A stretch of DNA of 64,000 bases from Schistocerca nitens (lineage: Eukaryota > Arthropoda > Insecta > Orthoptera > Acrididae), in NCBI RefSeq assembly GCF_023898315.1, contig NC_064619.1, positions 347,396,650 to 347,460,649 on the forward strand. The letters run 5' to 3'. The notes under the pieces were generated by a model. The model saw only the letters and a list, made by a program, of their open reading frames with translations. It did not search any database and was not told the DNA's origin. Shown piece by piece: positions 32,076 through 44,237 of the stretch; within the stretch, counting starts at the first letter, position 1; each line of letters begins with the position of its first letter. The translations under genes were made by a program, and so were the position numbers.

Positions 32076-33650
32076 AAGAACAACACGCAGAAGATTGGGG
32101 GAAATTTCAAACTAAAATCATCAAAACAGCAGAAGATCTGATCAGTCTTCACATATAACCAAAACACCCTTTGTGGAATTCAGAATGCCAGAACGCACTA
32201 GAAGAAATAAGAAAGACATTTCAAAGTTACAATTGTAACAAGTCAGGAGAAACACAGAAGAAATTTTTCCAAATGCGCAAACAGACTTCTTAGATTCAAG
32301 ACAAATTAAACGAAAATATGTCAATGAGCAACTGCAGTCCTCCGAAGGAAACTTCAAAAACAACAATACACACGATTTCTATAAGAGCTTCATAAACCTG
32401 ATCATAGGGGACTCGCCACAAACCTTTGCTTTCGAAAAAAAGATGATAAATTGGCCCTGACAAATAAAGAAAATTGTGAAGTACAAGCCACACATTTTTC
32501 GCAGCTTTTAAATTGTCCAGAACCCATAGAGAGATTTCCGAAAGTGCAGTCAGAAATCTCACCACATAACTCGTCACCTCCAACACAAGAAGAACTTTAT
32601 GCGTATATCATGAAACTTAAAATGATTAAAGCATAAGGGGAGGACGGGATTGTAGCAGTACCCTTGAAGAATTTAGACCGAAATTATCTAAGAGGAGTTT
32701 TTCAAATAATCCAAAACATCTGGCAGACCGAAAAAATCCAGGATGACTAGAAGAGTGCTCTGATTCATCCACTACATAAAAAAGGTAATAAATCAGATGA
32801 AAACAACTGTAGGGTGATCTCTCTACTACCAGTCACCTTCAAAATTCTATCAGCTTCTCTCTTGAAAAGAACACAACAACAATTACAACCAAAAGCAGCA
32901 GAATATCAAGCAGGATTCAAACCGAACAGATCACGTCCGGAGCAAATTTTCAACCTCAAAACCACACTCAAATTGCGAGCTCTCAGACAAAAGCTGTAGT
33001 ATGCACATTTGTAGACTTCAAAAAAAGCATACCATTCAATAAACAGGAACTCAAATTGTTCAAATGGCTCTGAGCACTATGGGACTTGATATCTGGGGTC
33101 ATCGGTCCACTATACATAGAACTATTTAAACCTAACTGAATTATGGAGATTATACACATCCATGCCTGAGGCAGGATTCGAACCTGCGACCGTAGCAGCA
33201 GCACGGTTCCAGACTGAAGCGCCTAGAACTGCTCGGCCACAGCGACCGGCTCAGACCCTCTCTATTCCAAAATTTAGAAGAGAGGTGATTGGAGCCCAAA
33301 ACAGGATAAATCATAAAACAGACACTGTTTGGCACGAAATCTAAAGTAAAATTTATGGGGGAGATCTGATCTCAGAACCCTTCGACACTGAAGTAGGTGT
33401 GAGACAAGGTGATTGACTCTCTCGTATTCTGTTCAACGTAGTTCTAGACAAAGTTATGGAAGAATGGGAGAAAGAACTCAAGAAATATGTGGTTTGGAGG
33501 CCTACCCGACTGGGCTTTGCCAAAAACAGCCTCTACAGACCATATCTTGCATTTACGGAAGACCTGGCGACACTAACAGACTGCAGTCAAACAGTTGGAA
33601 ATACTCAGGGAATGTGCAGAAAAAGTAGGTTTACAAATTTCATTTGAGAA
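32076..33650 (+). pseudogene. LINE reverse transcriptase domain, catalytic box altered
   Basis: Plus-strand frames give IMKLKMIKA, a stop, GEDGIV (RT block 1), then VISLLPVTFKILSASLLKR and EYQAGFKPNRSRPEQIFNLK (block 2). After the inserted SINE follow VGVRQGD, a stop, LSRILFNVVLDKVMEEW (block 4) and YLAFTEDLATL (block 5). Block 5 should read F/Y-A-D-D; here it is F-T-E-D, so the first catalytic Asp is lost. Stops lie within blocks 1 and 4. This would copy LINE RNA at the nicked target; it is inactive. Confidence 0.82.
33051..33250 (-). repeat. tRNA-headed SINE, full length, reverse orientation
   Basis: It runs from tcaaattgttcaaatggctc to gccacagcgaccggc. The B box is intact on the minus strand (ggttcgaatcc). 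It interrupts the RT coding region of the surrounding LINE, so it is younger than that LINE. A convincing target duplication is not visible. Confidence 0.92.
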
Positions 33651-34453
33651 AACTGAATTCTTTTGTTCCAAAATGGAAATTGCAAGCCTGAGAACAAATA
33701 TGGTAAAATTAACAGGGATCCCAGACTTTAAATACCTTGGAGAATTCATCGAACCGTCGGGTGACGAATAAATGTCACAGCAACATCGCCTCCAATAAAT
33801 TAAAAAGAGTATTAGGATTAACGCGGAACTTCTACAAAAAAAAAAAAAAAAAAAAACAAATTAATGTCGAGAGTGGCAAAAATTCGACACTACAATACTG
33901 TCACAAAACCAGAAATCCTCTATGGAAGTAAACCAGTAACCCGTAACAGAAAACAGCAGCTTGGAGACATTAGAAAAAGAGAGAGAAAGATCATCGGAAA
34001 AATTCTAGGAGGAACACATACACAAGAGGGTTATAGGCTACAATCAATTAAAGCCACAGAAAAGTTTTCTAACATCGAAATTGATATTAGGAAAAGGCGA
34101 ATGAAATTCTTTGCTCACCTCAGCCGACTACCAGTAAATCAATTGACGAAGAGAATAATAGATTATGTAACCTCACTTAAGAATGGGACACCTCGGCTAG
34201 ATGAAATTCGAAAGGACCTAAATACGGCAAACGTAAGACCAGCCGGCATTCTAGAAAGAGACACCTTCAGACGCAAAGTAGACAAACTGGAAGTTATATC
34301 AGAGCAATCAAAAGAAAAACGGTATAGATAAAAGTGGTCGGATGAGACTAAACAAACCTTTTTGGAAAGAACGAAAGCCTACTGGAAGAACAAGAAGTCA
34401 AAGAAAAATGGTTCGAGTTATTTGCTTAACGTCTTCCATTTCTGGGGAGAATT
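33651..34453 (+). pseudogene. LINE ORF2 C-terminal region
   Basis: After a frame change and an A-run of 18 at 33839-33856, the frame at 33864-34331 reads TKPEILYGSKPVTRNRKQQL, matching the L-Y-G-x-x block of LINE C-termini. It then reads LGGTHTQEGYRLQSI and KRRMKFFAHLSRLP, a conserved helix before the end. A further frame change leads to KWSDETKQTFLERTKAYWK. No Cys-rich knuckle is seen. The A-run is the likely site of one frameshift. Confidence 0.75.
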
Positions 34454-34456
34454 CGC

Positions 34457-34504
34457 CAATAATAATAGTAATAATAATAATAACAATAATAATAATAGCA
34501 ATAA
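34457..34504 (+). repeat. AAT microsatellite (LINE tail)
   Basis: (AAT)n with a few interruptions immediately follows the LINE C-terminus, the position of the 3' tail in RTE-like LINEs. Confidence 0.9.
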
Positions 34505-35329
34505 AAGTACTGCTTTCGCTACACTCCAGTTTCGACGTCACCATCTCGTATGCAGCAACTCGACTGCTACACACGAGCAAGCACACTCGATAGCTGCTGT
34601 CAAGAACTTTTGCTAAAATGACTGTCACAAATTACGTTCTTCTTCAGTACGGACACATACAGTTCGCGCACTTGCATCCAGTGAGGAAGAAATAGTGATC
34701 GATTTGATGTTTATTAAAGCGGATTAACATTGGTTGGCTACTGAATTCACTGGTTAGGCATAACGTGGAGTAGTTTGAGGTGACGGAATAGAGGTTATGT
34801 TTTTCCGTACAGTTATGGCTGCAGCAGGGCGAATAGAAGCTCGCCAGGCATAGATGCAAAATGGCCACGCTATTAGTGCCACTTCAGAGAGCAAGGGGAA
34901 GCGTGGAAGCAGGTATATCGTCCGGCCCTGGGTAGCCTTTCATGCAGAGCAAAGCACGGTGACAGACAGGGCCAGAGCCACAGGATGTGCCAAAGCCACG
35001 GTCAGAGAAGAGCTCGCAGCAGACCACAGTGCACTGTACCTGTAACTTGCAGTACAATATTGAGGCGATTCGTGACAGTCAAGCCCGCTGATAATTGTTC
35101 TTTGCCGAGGAGGGTAGATTCTTTCGATTCTGCAAGTGCTCACCTTTTGTATCCTGTGGAGACTCCTGCTCGATCAGTATATGCTAATGTCACGAAAACA
35201 TTTGGCCTCGGCAGCTAAAATGGGCGAGAATGTCAGGAAGCCACACACAATATCGCTGGGATAGCCGTTGTGTTTTTTTTGAGTCACTTAGGCCCGACGC
35301 CGCTTCCCACGCGTGTGTCTAAAACAGTG
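34505..35329. other. No recognisable gene
   Basis: Mixed composition. Frames at 34854-35045 (plus) and 34940-35143 (minus) overlap and have no motif. Confidence 0.35.
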
Positions 35330-35340
35330 ACTTGACTGGG

Positions 35341-35503
35341 TTCAAATGGCTCCGACCACTGCTGAGGTCATCAGTCCCCTACAACTTAGAACTACTTAAA
35401 CTTAACTAACCTAAGGACATCACACATATCCATGCCCGAGGCAGGATTCGAACCTGCGACCGTAGCGGTCGCGCGGTTCCAGGCTGTAGCCACTCCGGCC
35501 GGC
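35341..35503 (-). repeat. tRNA-headed SINE, with an internal deletion in the head
   Basis: It runs from ttcaaatggctccgacc to cactccggccggc. About 20 bases of the tRNA-like head between 'ccaggctgtag' and 'ccactccggcc' are missing, as is part of the body. The 11-base duplications ACTTGACTGGG (35330-35340) and ACTTGATTGGG (35504-35514) differ by one C/T. The B box is intact. Confidence 0.93.
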
Positions 35504-35514
35504 ACTTGATTGGG

Positions 35515-37159
35515 ACACTGGCAGTGCCATCAGAAAATGTACTAGAGAGCGCCTGTACTATGTCATGAAAAGTGATACGATTGGAGAAGTAGACTTTGCT
35601 CATTTTCTGGAGGAAGGCTGTACTGTACACGAAGAATTATGCGATTCGTGCATGAAAGCGCTGCCGTATTTGTTTGGTAATTTTAGATATTCGAGCATAC
35701 TCAAGGTAGAGTGTTACTCGTATGTGATAGTGGAGAAATGGTATTCGGGCTGTGGCCAAGGAGGAGGATGGAGAACCGGTTTTCTGACTGTAGCCACAAA
35801 GGAGGCTGTGGTCGTAAAGGAGGGTGAAGCAGACGAATCGGGCCTTGGTAACGAGGCAAGTGTAATCGAAATTTCGCGTTTTTATATCGAGAGACAGGTG
35901 TGAGTCCCGTACGAGAGAAGGAGACGGAAGTGAACCTTTCGAGCAGATGCAACAACGCTCTGATCGCCACCTTGCAGACGACTATAGGAGTTTGATGTGC
36001 ATTTCAAGCTCCAGCGCATTGGGCTCCCTTAAGGGGAACTTCCACATCCATTCCAACAGCAGCAGTCACTGTCCGATTTAGTTCTACTGTGGTGGCTTGG
36101 TGATCCGCGGTTCACAAGTTGCAAGTATTGTCAAGCGAAGTAGTTACAGTCAGATCGCATTATACATAATTAAAGTCGAAGTTAATTTTCAAACCTCTTC
36201 CCAAATTAGTCAACCGTATGTCTATATATATTTCAATTTTATTCAACAGGACCTTGAACATAATAACTGTCGTTTATGTCATTCCTTGTCCAATGTCAAC
36301 CATGTTTTCGACACTACATCAGCCGTTATTACTAATGTCATCTGGTACTCCAGTATACAGTGTTACTTTGCTCATTTGTTAAATTAACGTATTTCTCTAG
36401 TATATAATAGGTGTTATCTTTAGTTTAATATACTGAGGCAACTTGAGTTTCACTCCCAGGAGCGGAAATTTGTCATTTGTGTATTAAAACCCTGTTGCCT
36501 CTAACTTCACAGTGCTGTAACGTGGGGAGGGGTTCTGTGTCTTAGACTATTCCGACAGAGAAATTCATTAGAGGCACCCCCATAACTGCTCACCAAACCA
36601 AACACTTTGCGTAAAAACTGTTGTTCGCTGCAACAATTCAGATTTTTTAAAACTTTTTCGTGAAACAGTAAGACCAATGTGGTTGAACTAATGTCGTATA
36701 TAATTCAACTGCTGGCAGGATTGGATTTTGTTACTTTAATCTGATTTGCATGCTGATCATTTTCAATTTAATTATCAGTAGGGCATATGTTACAAGATTG
36801 TGAACTCTTAGATCTATGGTAGCTGTAGTTTCTGCAGCGATTCTGCTAATCTGTGTATTTGCTCCTGAGCTAAGTATTTTTGTGTGTGTTTGTTGGTTTG
36901 TCGTTTCTGCACCACGTGTGGTTGTTTTTTGTGGCGTCGATAACAGCATTGTTCACTTTTGGACGGATCATTCCATATTTTACTTCTGTGTCAATATTGA
37001 AAATTTTGTTACAATAATAGGCATTCCATTGAGTCTTAACAATGATATATTAGAGGATCATGTGAACGGTAACTAGAAGTACATCATGGTTAGAGCGTAA
37101 AGGGAGTATGAACAGAAATGTAGTTGTGGGTCAGGATCAAATTGGGGAGGCAGGCCTGA
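35515..37159. other. No recognised gene
   Basis: A 112-codon plus-strand frame at 35565-35903 begins KSDTIGEVDFAHFLEEG and is rich in Gly, Val and Glu. I do not recognise it, and its flanks carry no signal that supports a gene. The rest is AT-rich. Confidence 0.35.
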
Positions 37160-38784
37160 TGATCTGATGAACATTCGTGCAACACAGACAGGAGCGTAGT
37201 ATGGAGAAGGCAGCAGCAAAGTGTGAGGAACTGAACAGAGCGTTTGATGACAGTCACGATGAAGAAGAAGTAAATTTTCGACATGTAGATGCTGTAGTAA
37301 CATCAGAAATTCTTCAGCAAGAAATTCTGACAGATTGGTTTCACCACCAAAGTGACGTAGCGCATTAAGTTCACGCACGTCTGTGCCTGAATTAGTGAAC
37401 GGAAAAAATACGTAGATGGACGCAGTCTTAGAATTTTTAAAACAAATAGTACGAAAAAATCAGAAACAAAGTAAACAATGTAAGGAATTTTTAAAGCAGG
37501 CAGAAAAGAGGAGGCAAAAGGAAAAAGAGGTGAGATGAAAGGACGAAAAGCTAAGGCAAAAGTAAAGAAATTCGAGAAGGAATTGATGAGGGACAAAGGC
37601 GAAATCAAAGACGAGATTATGAAAATTCTGAATATGAAAGTCGAGTAGAACCATATAGCAATCTAAGTGAAGAAACACACGAGAGCAGCTAGGACTGAAG
37701 CGTTAGTAGCAAGAGAAGAAGCACTAGTAGCGAAGAAACACGCGAAGCAAGGGAAAAAAATGTCATACGTCATATGAAGAAGATGCTGGCCACACTGCGG
37801 GAATAGGGCAAGAAAATAGTCAAGGAAGCACACAGAAGTATTGAAAAATTCGCAGAAGATAGATCAATGAAAACAACAGGAGGAAGACTTGACGGAACTG
37901 CAGGAGGATCACTCAAGGATAAAATGGCAGTACGCCGAAATTATTAAAGATGTCAAACAAACGCGGGACTGCGTAAAGCTTGTGGGAGGTCGATGTACGA
38001 AGAAACTGAAAGAGAACAATAGACGCCTAAAACGAATGGAAGAGCAAGCGTATAGATAGAACCGGTACATACAATAGAACCAACAGCATGTGGATCAGCT
38101 GTTGCGACTAAACCACAAGTGAGCGCATAGCCACTCACGAACACCAAAAACTCGTGGGCTACTCAGGACACGTGTATCACACATTAGTGACGACAATAGT
38201 GCTGGGAAGATGTGGCAGCCAGTTGCGTAATGAGATCAGCCACCATGTAGAGGAAATACTCAGATCCGATCGCAAATAGTGACATGCGAATCGACCAGAA
38301 GCATTTTATCACTGTTTACAATTTTCAGAACTATCGAGACAATGTTAACAGAGGGCGTCCTAAGCCTTGGATTTCATAATTTTATGAGTCGATGCCCCCT
38401 ACTTGACCATTAGGATATAAATTGGGATTTATCAGTGGTCGTAAGAAAGGTTCGTTTGCTGAGAAGATGAGAGTTATTGCGGCCACCTACAGAACGTACA
38501 AAGAATTCAGATATGCTTTGCATACTAGATGTTGGCCACTTGAGACTCTGGGCAGAATAAAACAAGAAATTATGATGTATAGGAACCTGGACGCAACGGG
38601 ATTCAGATGCCCTGTAACACTCTTCCAACGACTAGTCAAAAAGAACCAGTTTCTGGAAGAGGCATGTAGAACAAACGAAGGACCCGTTTCTGCCACACAA
38701 AGTTACGATTCAGTTGTTAGCAGGTACTTGTGTGAAGGTCTGGAAACAATACTGAGGGATTTGAAAGCGTTCTCCGAGAGCTAG
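37160..38784 (+). pseudogene. LTR-retroelement gag-like remnant (coiled-coil then capsid-like)
   Basis: From about 37540 to 37900 plus-strand frames are Lys/Glu-rich and heptad-like, for example ARTEALVAREEALVAKKHA, suggesting a coiled coil. The later part reads FITVYNFQNYRDNVNRGRP and then, in the 120-codon frame 38422-38784, FISGRKKGSFAEKMRVIAAT, YKEFRYALHTRCWPLETLGR and DATGFRCPVTLFQRLVKKNQ. The F-x-x-A-x-x-x-R-x-W pattern is reminiscent of retrotransposon capsid. Stops break the frame repeatedly. No protease or polymerase of the same element follows directly. The assignment is by general pattern and is uncertain. Confidence 0.4.
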
Positions 38785-39993
38785 AGTTCGGGTATGAAAC
38801 GCACCACACTAGAGAGAATAGCGGCAATCATAATGTAAACTTCCACGAGCCGTGAAATAGGAACAACTACAGGAGGAATGACAACTGGAATGGATCAGCA
38901 GGAGTAAACGGTTAAAGGGGACCGCAAACATAGGTACCACCAACTGATAGAAAAACTACTAGAAGAATTTTTTGTGGTAGGAATGACAATTCGAATTTAG
39001 CACGAAATAGGAGGGAACAAGATATGAGGCGTCAGGAGGCAGAATTCATACACGTTTGACCTCCAAATTTATCGGCTGAGTACCATAATGGGAACCTGTC
39101 CACGGTTAACTGGGAGATGGTATAGATTCAATTAGAAAATATCGTATTAATATGTGGTTGCCTTTAACTAATAAATCGTGTCATCCCAGGGCTGCAGTAA
39201 TTTTTGTGAGTTTATTCAGCTCGAAAGAATGTGAGTTTGATGTAAATCTCGATACTTATTTGTTGATACTACTTCGTTGAGGAAGATGGCGAGAGGATGT
39301 GCTGTAGGCCCAGCAGAGCAGTTTCTTGTTAGTGAGAAGGTCGCGCGGAGCTGTGGTCCCCGGCTCTTATCGCTATTTTTGTCCGATGGAATCAGAATAG
39401 TTTGTCATCCAAATCGAAATTCGGAATGCACACGTTGTTTGTCTTTATTAGATTTTGTCGTCTGTTCACTTGTACTGAGCGTCACTGATGTTCGTTCGTG
39501 TTGCTGTGATTGACTGCGCTCGAGTTGAGTCTTCGCTTGCGTTTGTTTTGTGTCCACGCCATGGATACCTGTCTGATGCGATCTCAGCTGTTTAGCTTTG
39601 CCCACGCTAGTGTAACGTAGGGATCCTTTCGTTGAATGTTTCTTCCGAATGCCCCTCGTCGCAGCACATGTGGGTTATGGTCGTTTCTTTTAGTGAGCGG
39701 TATTAATTGATAGTACAGACAGTGCGAGACATTCTAAATGGCAACTCGTGATGTAGCATCAAATGAATTGCTATACCAAAGGTATGGAGCTTACAGACAA
39801 CACACTGTGAACCATTGTTTTTTTTTTCTTACTAGTTTACCAACTATGAGTGGAGACCAGAGAACACCACATTAAATTTTTTATATTCGAAGTAGTCTGT
39901 ACAGTATCGGTAATAGATAACAATGAGTTTCAGGCTCAGGAGAGGTGTGGAGGACAATACCGAAAAACAATTATCTCATTTTACTACAACTAT
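38785..39993. other. No recognisable gene
   Basis: AT-rich up to 39270, then mixed. Short overlapping frames at 39277-39513 (plus) and 39405-39605 (minus) have no motif. Confidence 0.35.
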
Positions 39994-40004
39994 ACAAAGC
40001 CAGG

Positions 40005-40198
40005 GCCGGCCAGGGTGGCCGAGCGGTTCTAGACGCTACAGTCTGGTACCGCTTGACCGCTACGGTCGCAGGTTCGAATCCTGCCTCGGACATGGATGTG
40101 TGTGATATCCTTAGGTTAGTTAGGTTTAAGTAGTTCTAAGTTCTAGGGGACTGATGACCTCAGAAGTTAAGTCCCATAGTGCTCAGAGCCATTTTTGA
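40005..40198 (+). repeat. tRNA-headed SINE, full length with target-site duplication
   Basis: It reads gccggccagggtggccgagc, with A box tggccgagcgg, B box ggttcgaatcc (40071-40081), body ggttagttaggtttaagtag and tail cagagccatttttga. The duplication ACAAAGCCAGG is present at 39994-40004 and 40199-40209. Both Pol III promoter boxes match consensus, making it one of the best preserved copies here. Confidence 0.96.
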
Positions 40199-40209
40199 AC
40201 AAAGCCAGG

Positions 40210-40637
40210 GCATCTTTCAAGCAAACTAAGGGTACCGTCACCAAGGTAATCCAGCCTGACAGAAGACATAAGCCTATATTATTCGAAGGTATGAGGACAT
40301 ATTTTTATCACTACGAGTTTAAGTCTTTATCAATACATTAGTATGGTAGAAGCACACGTTTGTGTTCATATATGCTTAGCACAAATATGTAATTTACACG
40401 CTACGATTTTTTGCTGCTAATGTGTGTGTGTGTGTGGGAAAGTGTTCACAGGGAACATATTAATCACGATTGTTTTTGAAGAAACTAGAAGAGCATCTGC
40501 GCACGTATATCGTAATTTTATGATTATATCTTACAGTCTATCGTTAAGTTGCATGTTACAATAAGTAGAACGTATATTACTAATGAAGGGATTAGTTAAA
40601 CTTAGCCTTGAGAGGTGATAGTAATGTTGCACAGTTG
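40210..40637. other. AT-rich spacer, no gene
   Basis: Contains a short (TG)n run at about 40420-40435. Nothing else is seen. Confidence 0.4.
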
Positions 40638-40646
40638 AATATTAAG

Positions 40647-40846
40647 TTCAAATGGTTCAAATGGCTCTGGGCACTAGGGGACTTAACATCTGAGGTCATC
40701 AGGCCCCTAGACTTGGAACTACTTAAACCTAACTAACCTAAGGACATCACACACATCCATGCCCAAGGCAGGATTCGAACCTGCAACCGTAGCAGTCTCG
40801 CGGTTCCGGACTGAGCGCCTGGAACCGCTAGACCACCGCGGCCGGC
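40647..40846 (-). repeat. tRNA-headed SINE, full length, reverse orientation
   Basis: It runs from ttcaaatggttcaaatggct to ccaccgcggccggc. The B box is intact (ggttcgaatcc on its strand). The duplication AATATTAAG flanks it at 40638-40646 and 40847-40855. Confidence 0.95.
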
Positions 40847-40855
40847 AATATTAAG

Positions 40856-42739
40856 TCAGGGCAGTAACAAAACTATGTTAGAAATCAATTGAGACAGCTC
40901 TAAGCGCAATGATGCTCTATCAGAATGTCAACACGTGAGGCCCAAAGTGCAAAGAAGTTGGCAGCTCGTTTCTTCAGAGATGGCAAGAGAAAAACTAACA
41001 AAAACTGACTCAGTACTTGTAGAGCTGACAGAACGCTCTACTGTAATTAGGTAAATGGCAACTTCTCCTAGAGATGTGATAAGAACACATTTCAGGGTGT
41101 AAATTTTCCGTAATAGAACGTTCTGAAAATCTGAAAGTTAAACACTACAGCAGCCGAGAATGCTGAGCGGCTGAGAAAAGTCAGGCTTGTGGGGTGGGGT
41201 GAGGGGGGGGGGGGGAGGAGGAGTGGGTCGTGGAATGATCACGTTGTCTCCTGCTCTGTGCTCCTCAAGCTCATTCTCAGGGCATTCTTTCTGCACCAGG
41301 GATACCGATGGAAGACCAGCTCTATTACGTTTCAGGATGCTCTGGCGAATTCAAAAAGTGTCTACATCCAGCCACAAATTTCAAATCCACTGCTATTAGT
41401 CCTCAGCCGCCCATCCAAGGAGGGGAATTCTGATATACAAGCCACAGTCACGCTGGTCTTCCGTGAATGAACAACCGATCTGCCCGTCTGCAATTTGGGC
41501 GCTGGGCAGTGGAGCTAGTAGTGCAGTGCAAGTACCGCCTTGACGGCTGTACGCTGAGACTCTCTCTTGGGCTGTCGTCGTGTTGCTGTTGGGTCTTCCG
41601 ACTTCACGCACTCTCGACAGCCGACCACACGGGTGTGCAGTATTCTGGCATCAAACTTAAGTGCCGCTTCACTCATCGAGGACGCTGAAGCTCTGACAGA
41701 CGTCCACAGTCAAGTTGGACTACGAAAACGCCCGCCTGCCGCGTTCTACGGGCAACGGCACTGACCCCAGCCAATGGCAGGGCCCACGCTCAGCAAATTC
41801 TTCACCAGCACTGATGGGCCACGTCGCGCTTTCAAGCAACGTGGAATGAGCAGGTCACTGCTAGGTAGCACTGGGAAGAAGGTGGAGTGATTGTAAAACT
41901 CTCACCAATAAATGACTGTTAACTGAATTATGTTACCATTAGCTCCCTGGCACTCCATTGGGTCACTCACCCTCTGCGATCGACCTCCTGATAACAACAT
42001 GACTGTGGCTCAGATAATAACATTTGTGTCGAGAAATACAGCTAACATGTAACATTGATGTCATCAGTGGCTCTAGCACACTATATTCACGTCAGATACT
42101 GGTTCTGATACGTTGTGTGATGCTGGGAAAACTTGCAGTCATCAAACTTGGGCGTCTGCGTTGCTGACATCGGTTATCACTGCCGTCGCCGAGCCACACT
42201 TGTACATCAGCAACCAACGGCATCTGTCATGTGGTGTGGTGAGTGACCAATTTCTGTTGGCTTCTTTTCTTTTTGTTTTGTTTCGTTTAAAAGAATTTGC
42301 ACAGCAACTTGAAAGTGACATTGTATAGGCTACAGGAGCCTGCAGTTCAGAGGTAACTGTAGGAAAGAATATTTACCACCAACTAAGGGCCCGTTTTGTA
42401 ATTTATCGTGGCAAGAATTACCGTGTACTAAGGCGGTCCTCGTAAAGTGTGAAACTTTTCGACGATTTGGCCGTGGAGCATGCCAGGGCAGACACGGGGC
42501 CATTATACGTAGTAAAGATTAGTACATTTATTTTAGCTTATTGTTGTTGTGTCGGTATAAAGAGAGCCCACTTGTTCTGAAATGTAGTTTAAAATGCAGA
42601 TAACAAAACGATCAGGAACGCATTCAGTAACTGTGAATGAACAATTAGTTAGCTGTGTTACTCCAAGATAGAGCCACACTAGCAAAAAAATGCCAAGGCA
42701 ACAAGAAGCATTACGTGCAACAACTGGGCTCATGAAAGC
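40856..42739. other. Mixed region with a G-run, no recognised gene
   Basis: A G-rich tract lies at 41190-41228. From 41230 to 42010 the sequence is GC-richer with short overlapping frames and no motif; an AATAAA occurs near 41908. It could be the LTR of the Gypsy-like element whose coding remnants start near 42740, but matching terminal copies were not found in the window. Confidence 0.3.
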
Positions 42740-42970
42740 ACAAAGCGGCGAGGGGGGCAGGAGAGGCATAACAAGACTGTAATAAGTGTATCTGTTCCAT
42801 CTATAGATCCTATGATAGCTAGTCTCAGTACACCTTTTTCTGGGAAAGAAACCTGAAGATGTAACAACTTTTCTGGACGATATCAAAAGGCAGCTCTGTG
42901 AGGGGGTTGGTTCAATGCAATATGTCTTTCTGTGGCTAAGTTACAGTAACCAGCTGCTGCGATTTTTTGT
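42740..42970 (+). pseudogene. Gypsy-like gag fragment (weak)
   Basis: A plus-strand reading gives VSVPSIDPMIASLSTPFSGK and then, after a frame change, EDVTTFLDDIKRQL. The run P-F-S-G-K-E with D-V-x-x-F-L-D-D-I resembles the beginning of retrotransposon gag/capsid domains. It lies about 0.9 kb upstream of a Gypsy-like RNase H in the same orientation, which is the main support. Confidence 0.3.
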
Positions 42971-43861
42971 TCAGAAAATTTAGTCCAAGAATAGTACAAC
43001 ACCCCTCATCAAAGTGTGGCATCACTTCCATAAATGCTTCTTAATCTTTTAGTGCCAATGCTAAAAGCTTGTAGTGTTGCCTCCAATGGATCTGCCGCAT
43101 TGTTGCCCACACTTGTACCTTATATCTTGGAGACTGAAGTCTCTTGCTACATATGGGATTCACTCCAACAACTGACACATGTACTTGCTACACCAATCAA
43201 GCAACAATTCATCTGTGCACTCGTCCTTGCAGTGCGCTGTTTAATTGGGATGGTCAAGGCACACCCGTTTGCATTTGATGAATGATTCTTCTTTTTCCGC
43301 TTCTCATGCTTCACATTTCCACTGTCACGCCCTTATGTCTACCATAAGCACATTCAAACGACTTTGACTGGCGACATTGCGTCTCCACAAGGCCCGTTTG
43401 TTCACGTCTGTAACATTTAACGTCAGAGGAGAAAACAACTCACTCCGAATTGAAAAAATCTATTTCCTCTATCTGTGTTGCAATTCCGATGGCAGAGGAC
43501 AATTCACAAGGAGCCTCCATGGTTACACATCGTGATATATGAGCTGAAACACCTCTCCCGAATACGTCCAACGTCCTGTTCCCGCTTCCTGGAAAAGGAC
43601 TCTATCCGCCTCTGCGTTTTGCCTTAATTCATAGACCTGTGATTTCAGTTACGAATTCTGTCAGAGAATGCCTCAAATGATTCATAACGTGTCTGCATTA
43701 ACTCCAAGACCTTTTCTCTGATAAAAAACTATGACTGGTTTGCTTACTATAGCATTGGTTTAGTGCTTCATATACAGCTGTTTCAACGTTTGTGCCTATT
43801 AAAAAAAAAGATTAAAGTTCGAGATGTCAGTCGAATGTTAGCTTGTTTTCGAGAAATTCGA
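42971..43861. other. Decayed interior of the Gypsy-like element, no motif
   Basis: Between the gag-like piece and RNase H one would expect protease and reverse transcriptase. I could not find a D-T/S-G or Y/F-x-D-D box in any frame. The 83-codon frame at 43034-43285 has no motif. The RT is probably deleted. Confidence 0.35.
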
Positions 43862-44237
43862 GCATGCTTTGACATCCAGTCGTGTGTTAGTAGTTCCTAA
43901 CTTTGAACAAGAGTTCATCGTATCCTGTGATGCAAGCGACATCTCATTTGGTTGTGTTTTTGAGCCAATAATAAGGAACATACAGTGGCTTCTGCATCAA
44001 ACAATTGAATGAAACAGAAAATTTATTCAACAACAAAAAAAGAGATGTTAGCTGTTGATTATGGTGTTACCTACTTTCGCTGTTATTTGTATGGACGAAC
44101 AATTAAGAAAGTGATTAATCATGCTACCCTCATCACTGGGATTGGAAGGTCTTGCCACACACAAAGTGGCGGACATTGAAATGGGATTGGAAGGTCTTGC
44201 CACACACAAAGTGGCGGACATTGAAATTGAACACTTT
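43862..44237 (+). pseudogene. Gypsy-like RNase H domain (tether region)
   Basis: RNase H removes the RNA strand during reverse transcription. The plus strand reads VLVVPNFEQEFIVSCDASDI, then EMLAVDYGVTYFRCYLYGR in a second frame (a start codon shift at about 44030), and VADIEIEH. C-D-A-S holds the first catalytic Asp and E-M-L-A-V the catalytic Glu, as in Gypsy elements. A 45-bp tandem duplication at 44138-44227 follows. A frameshift and a stop at about 44010 break it. Confidence 0.8.
44138..44227 (+). repeat. Perfect 45-bp tandem duplication inside the Gypsy coding relic
   Basis: The unit starting gggattggaaggtcttgcca is present at 44138-44182 and 44183-44227. It is 15 codons long and in frame with the RNase H reading, repeating GLEGLATHKVADIE. 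The copies are identical, so this is a recent change in an otherwise old element. Confidence 0.95.

Larger units (their letters stand above)
31150..34505 (+). mobile_element. LINE with endonuclease and reverse transcriptase, near full length, AAT tail
   Basis: A 3.3-kb plus-strand element with a GC-richer 5' leader (about 31150-31520), an AP-like endonuclease (31523-32075), a reverse transcriptase (32451-33650), a C-terminal domain (33864-34420) and an AAT microsatellite tail (34457-34504). Single ORF2-like coding plus a microsatellite tail fits RTE-related LINEs; the exact clade is unsure. The reading frame is broken many times and a SINE is inserted at 33051. The 5' end is approximate and no target duplication was found. 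Confidence 0.8.

Noticed and set aside
35565..35903. 112-codon frame as a secreted or structural protein gene
   Set aside because: No signal peptide or known domain, no neighbours in support, and it adjoins a SINE. Described only as an unrecognised frame.
42240..42330. 41.2-42.0 kb as the 5' LTR of the Gypsy-like element
   Set aside because: There is an AATAAA and a GC-rich layout, but no second LTR copy is present downstream of 46140 in the window, so it could not be supported.
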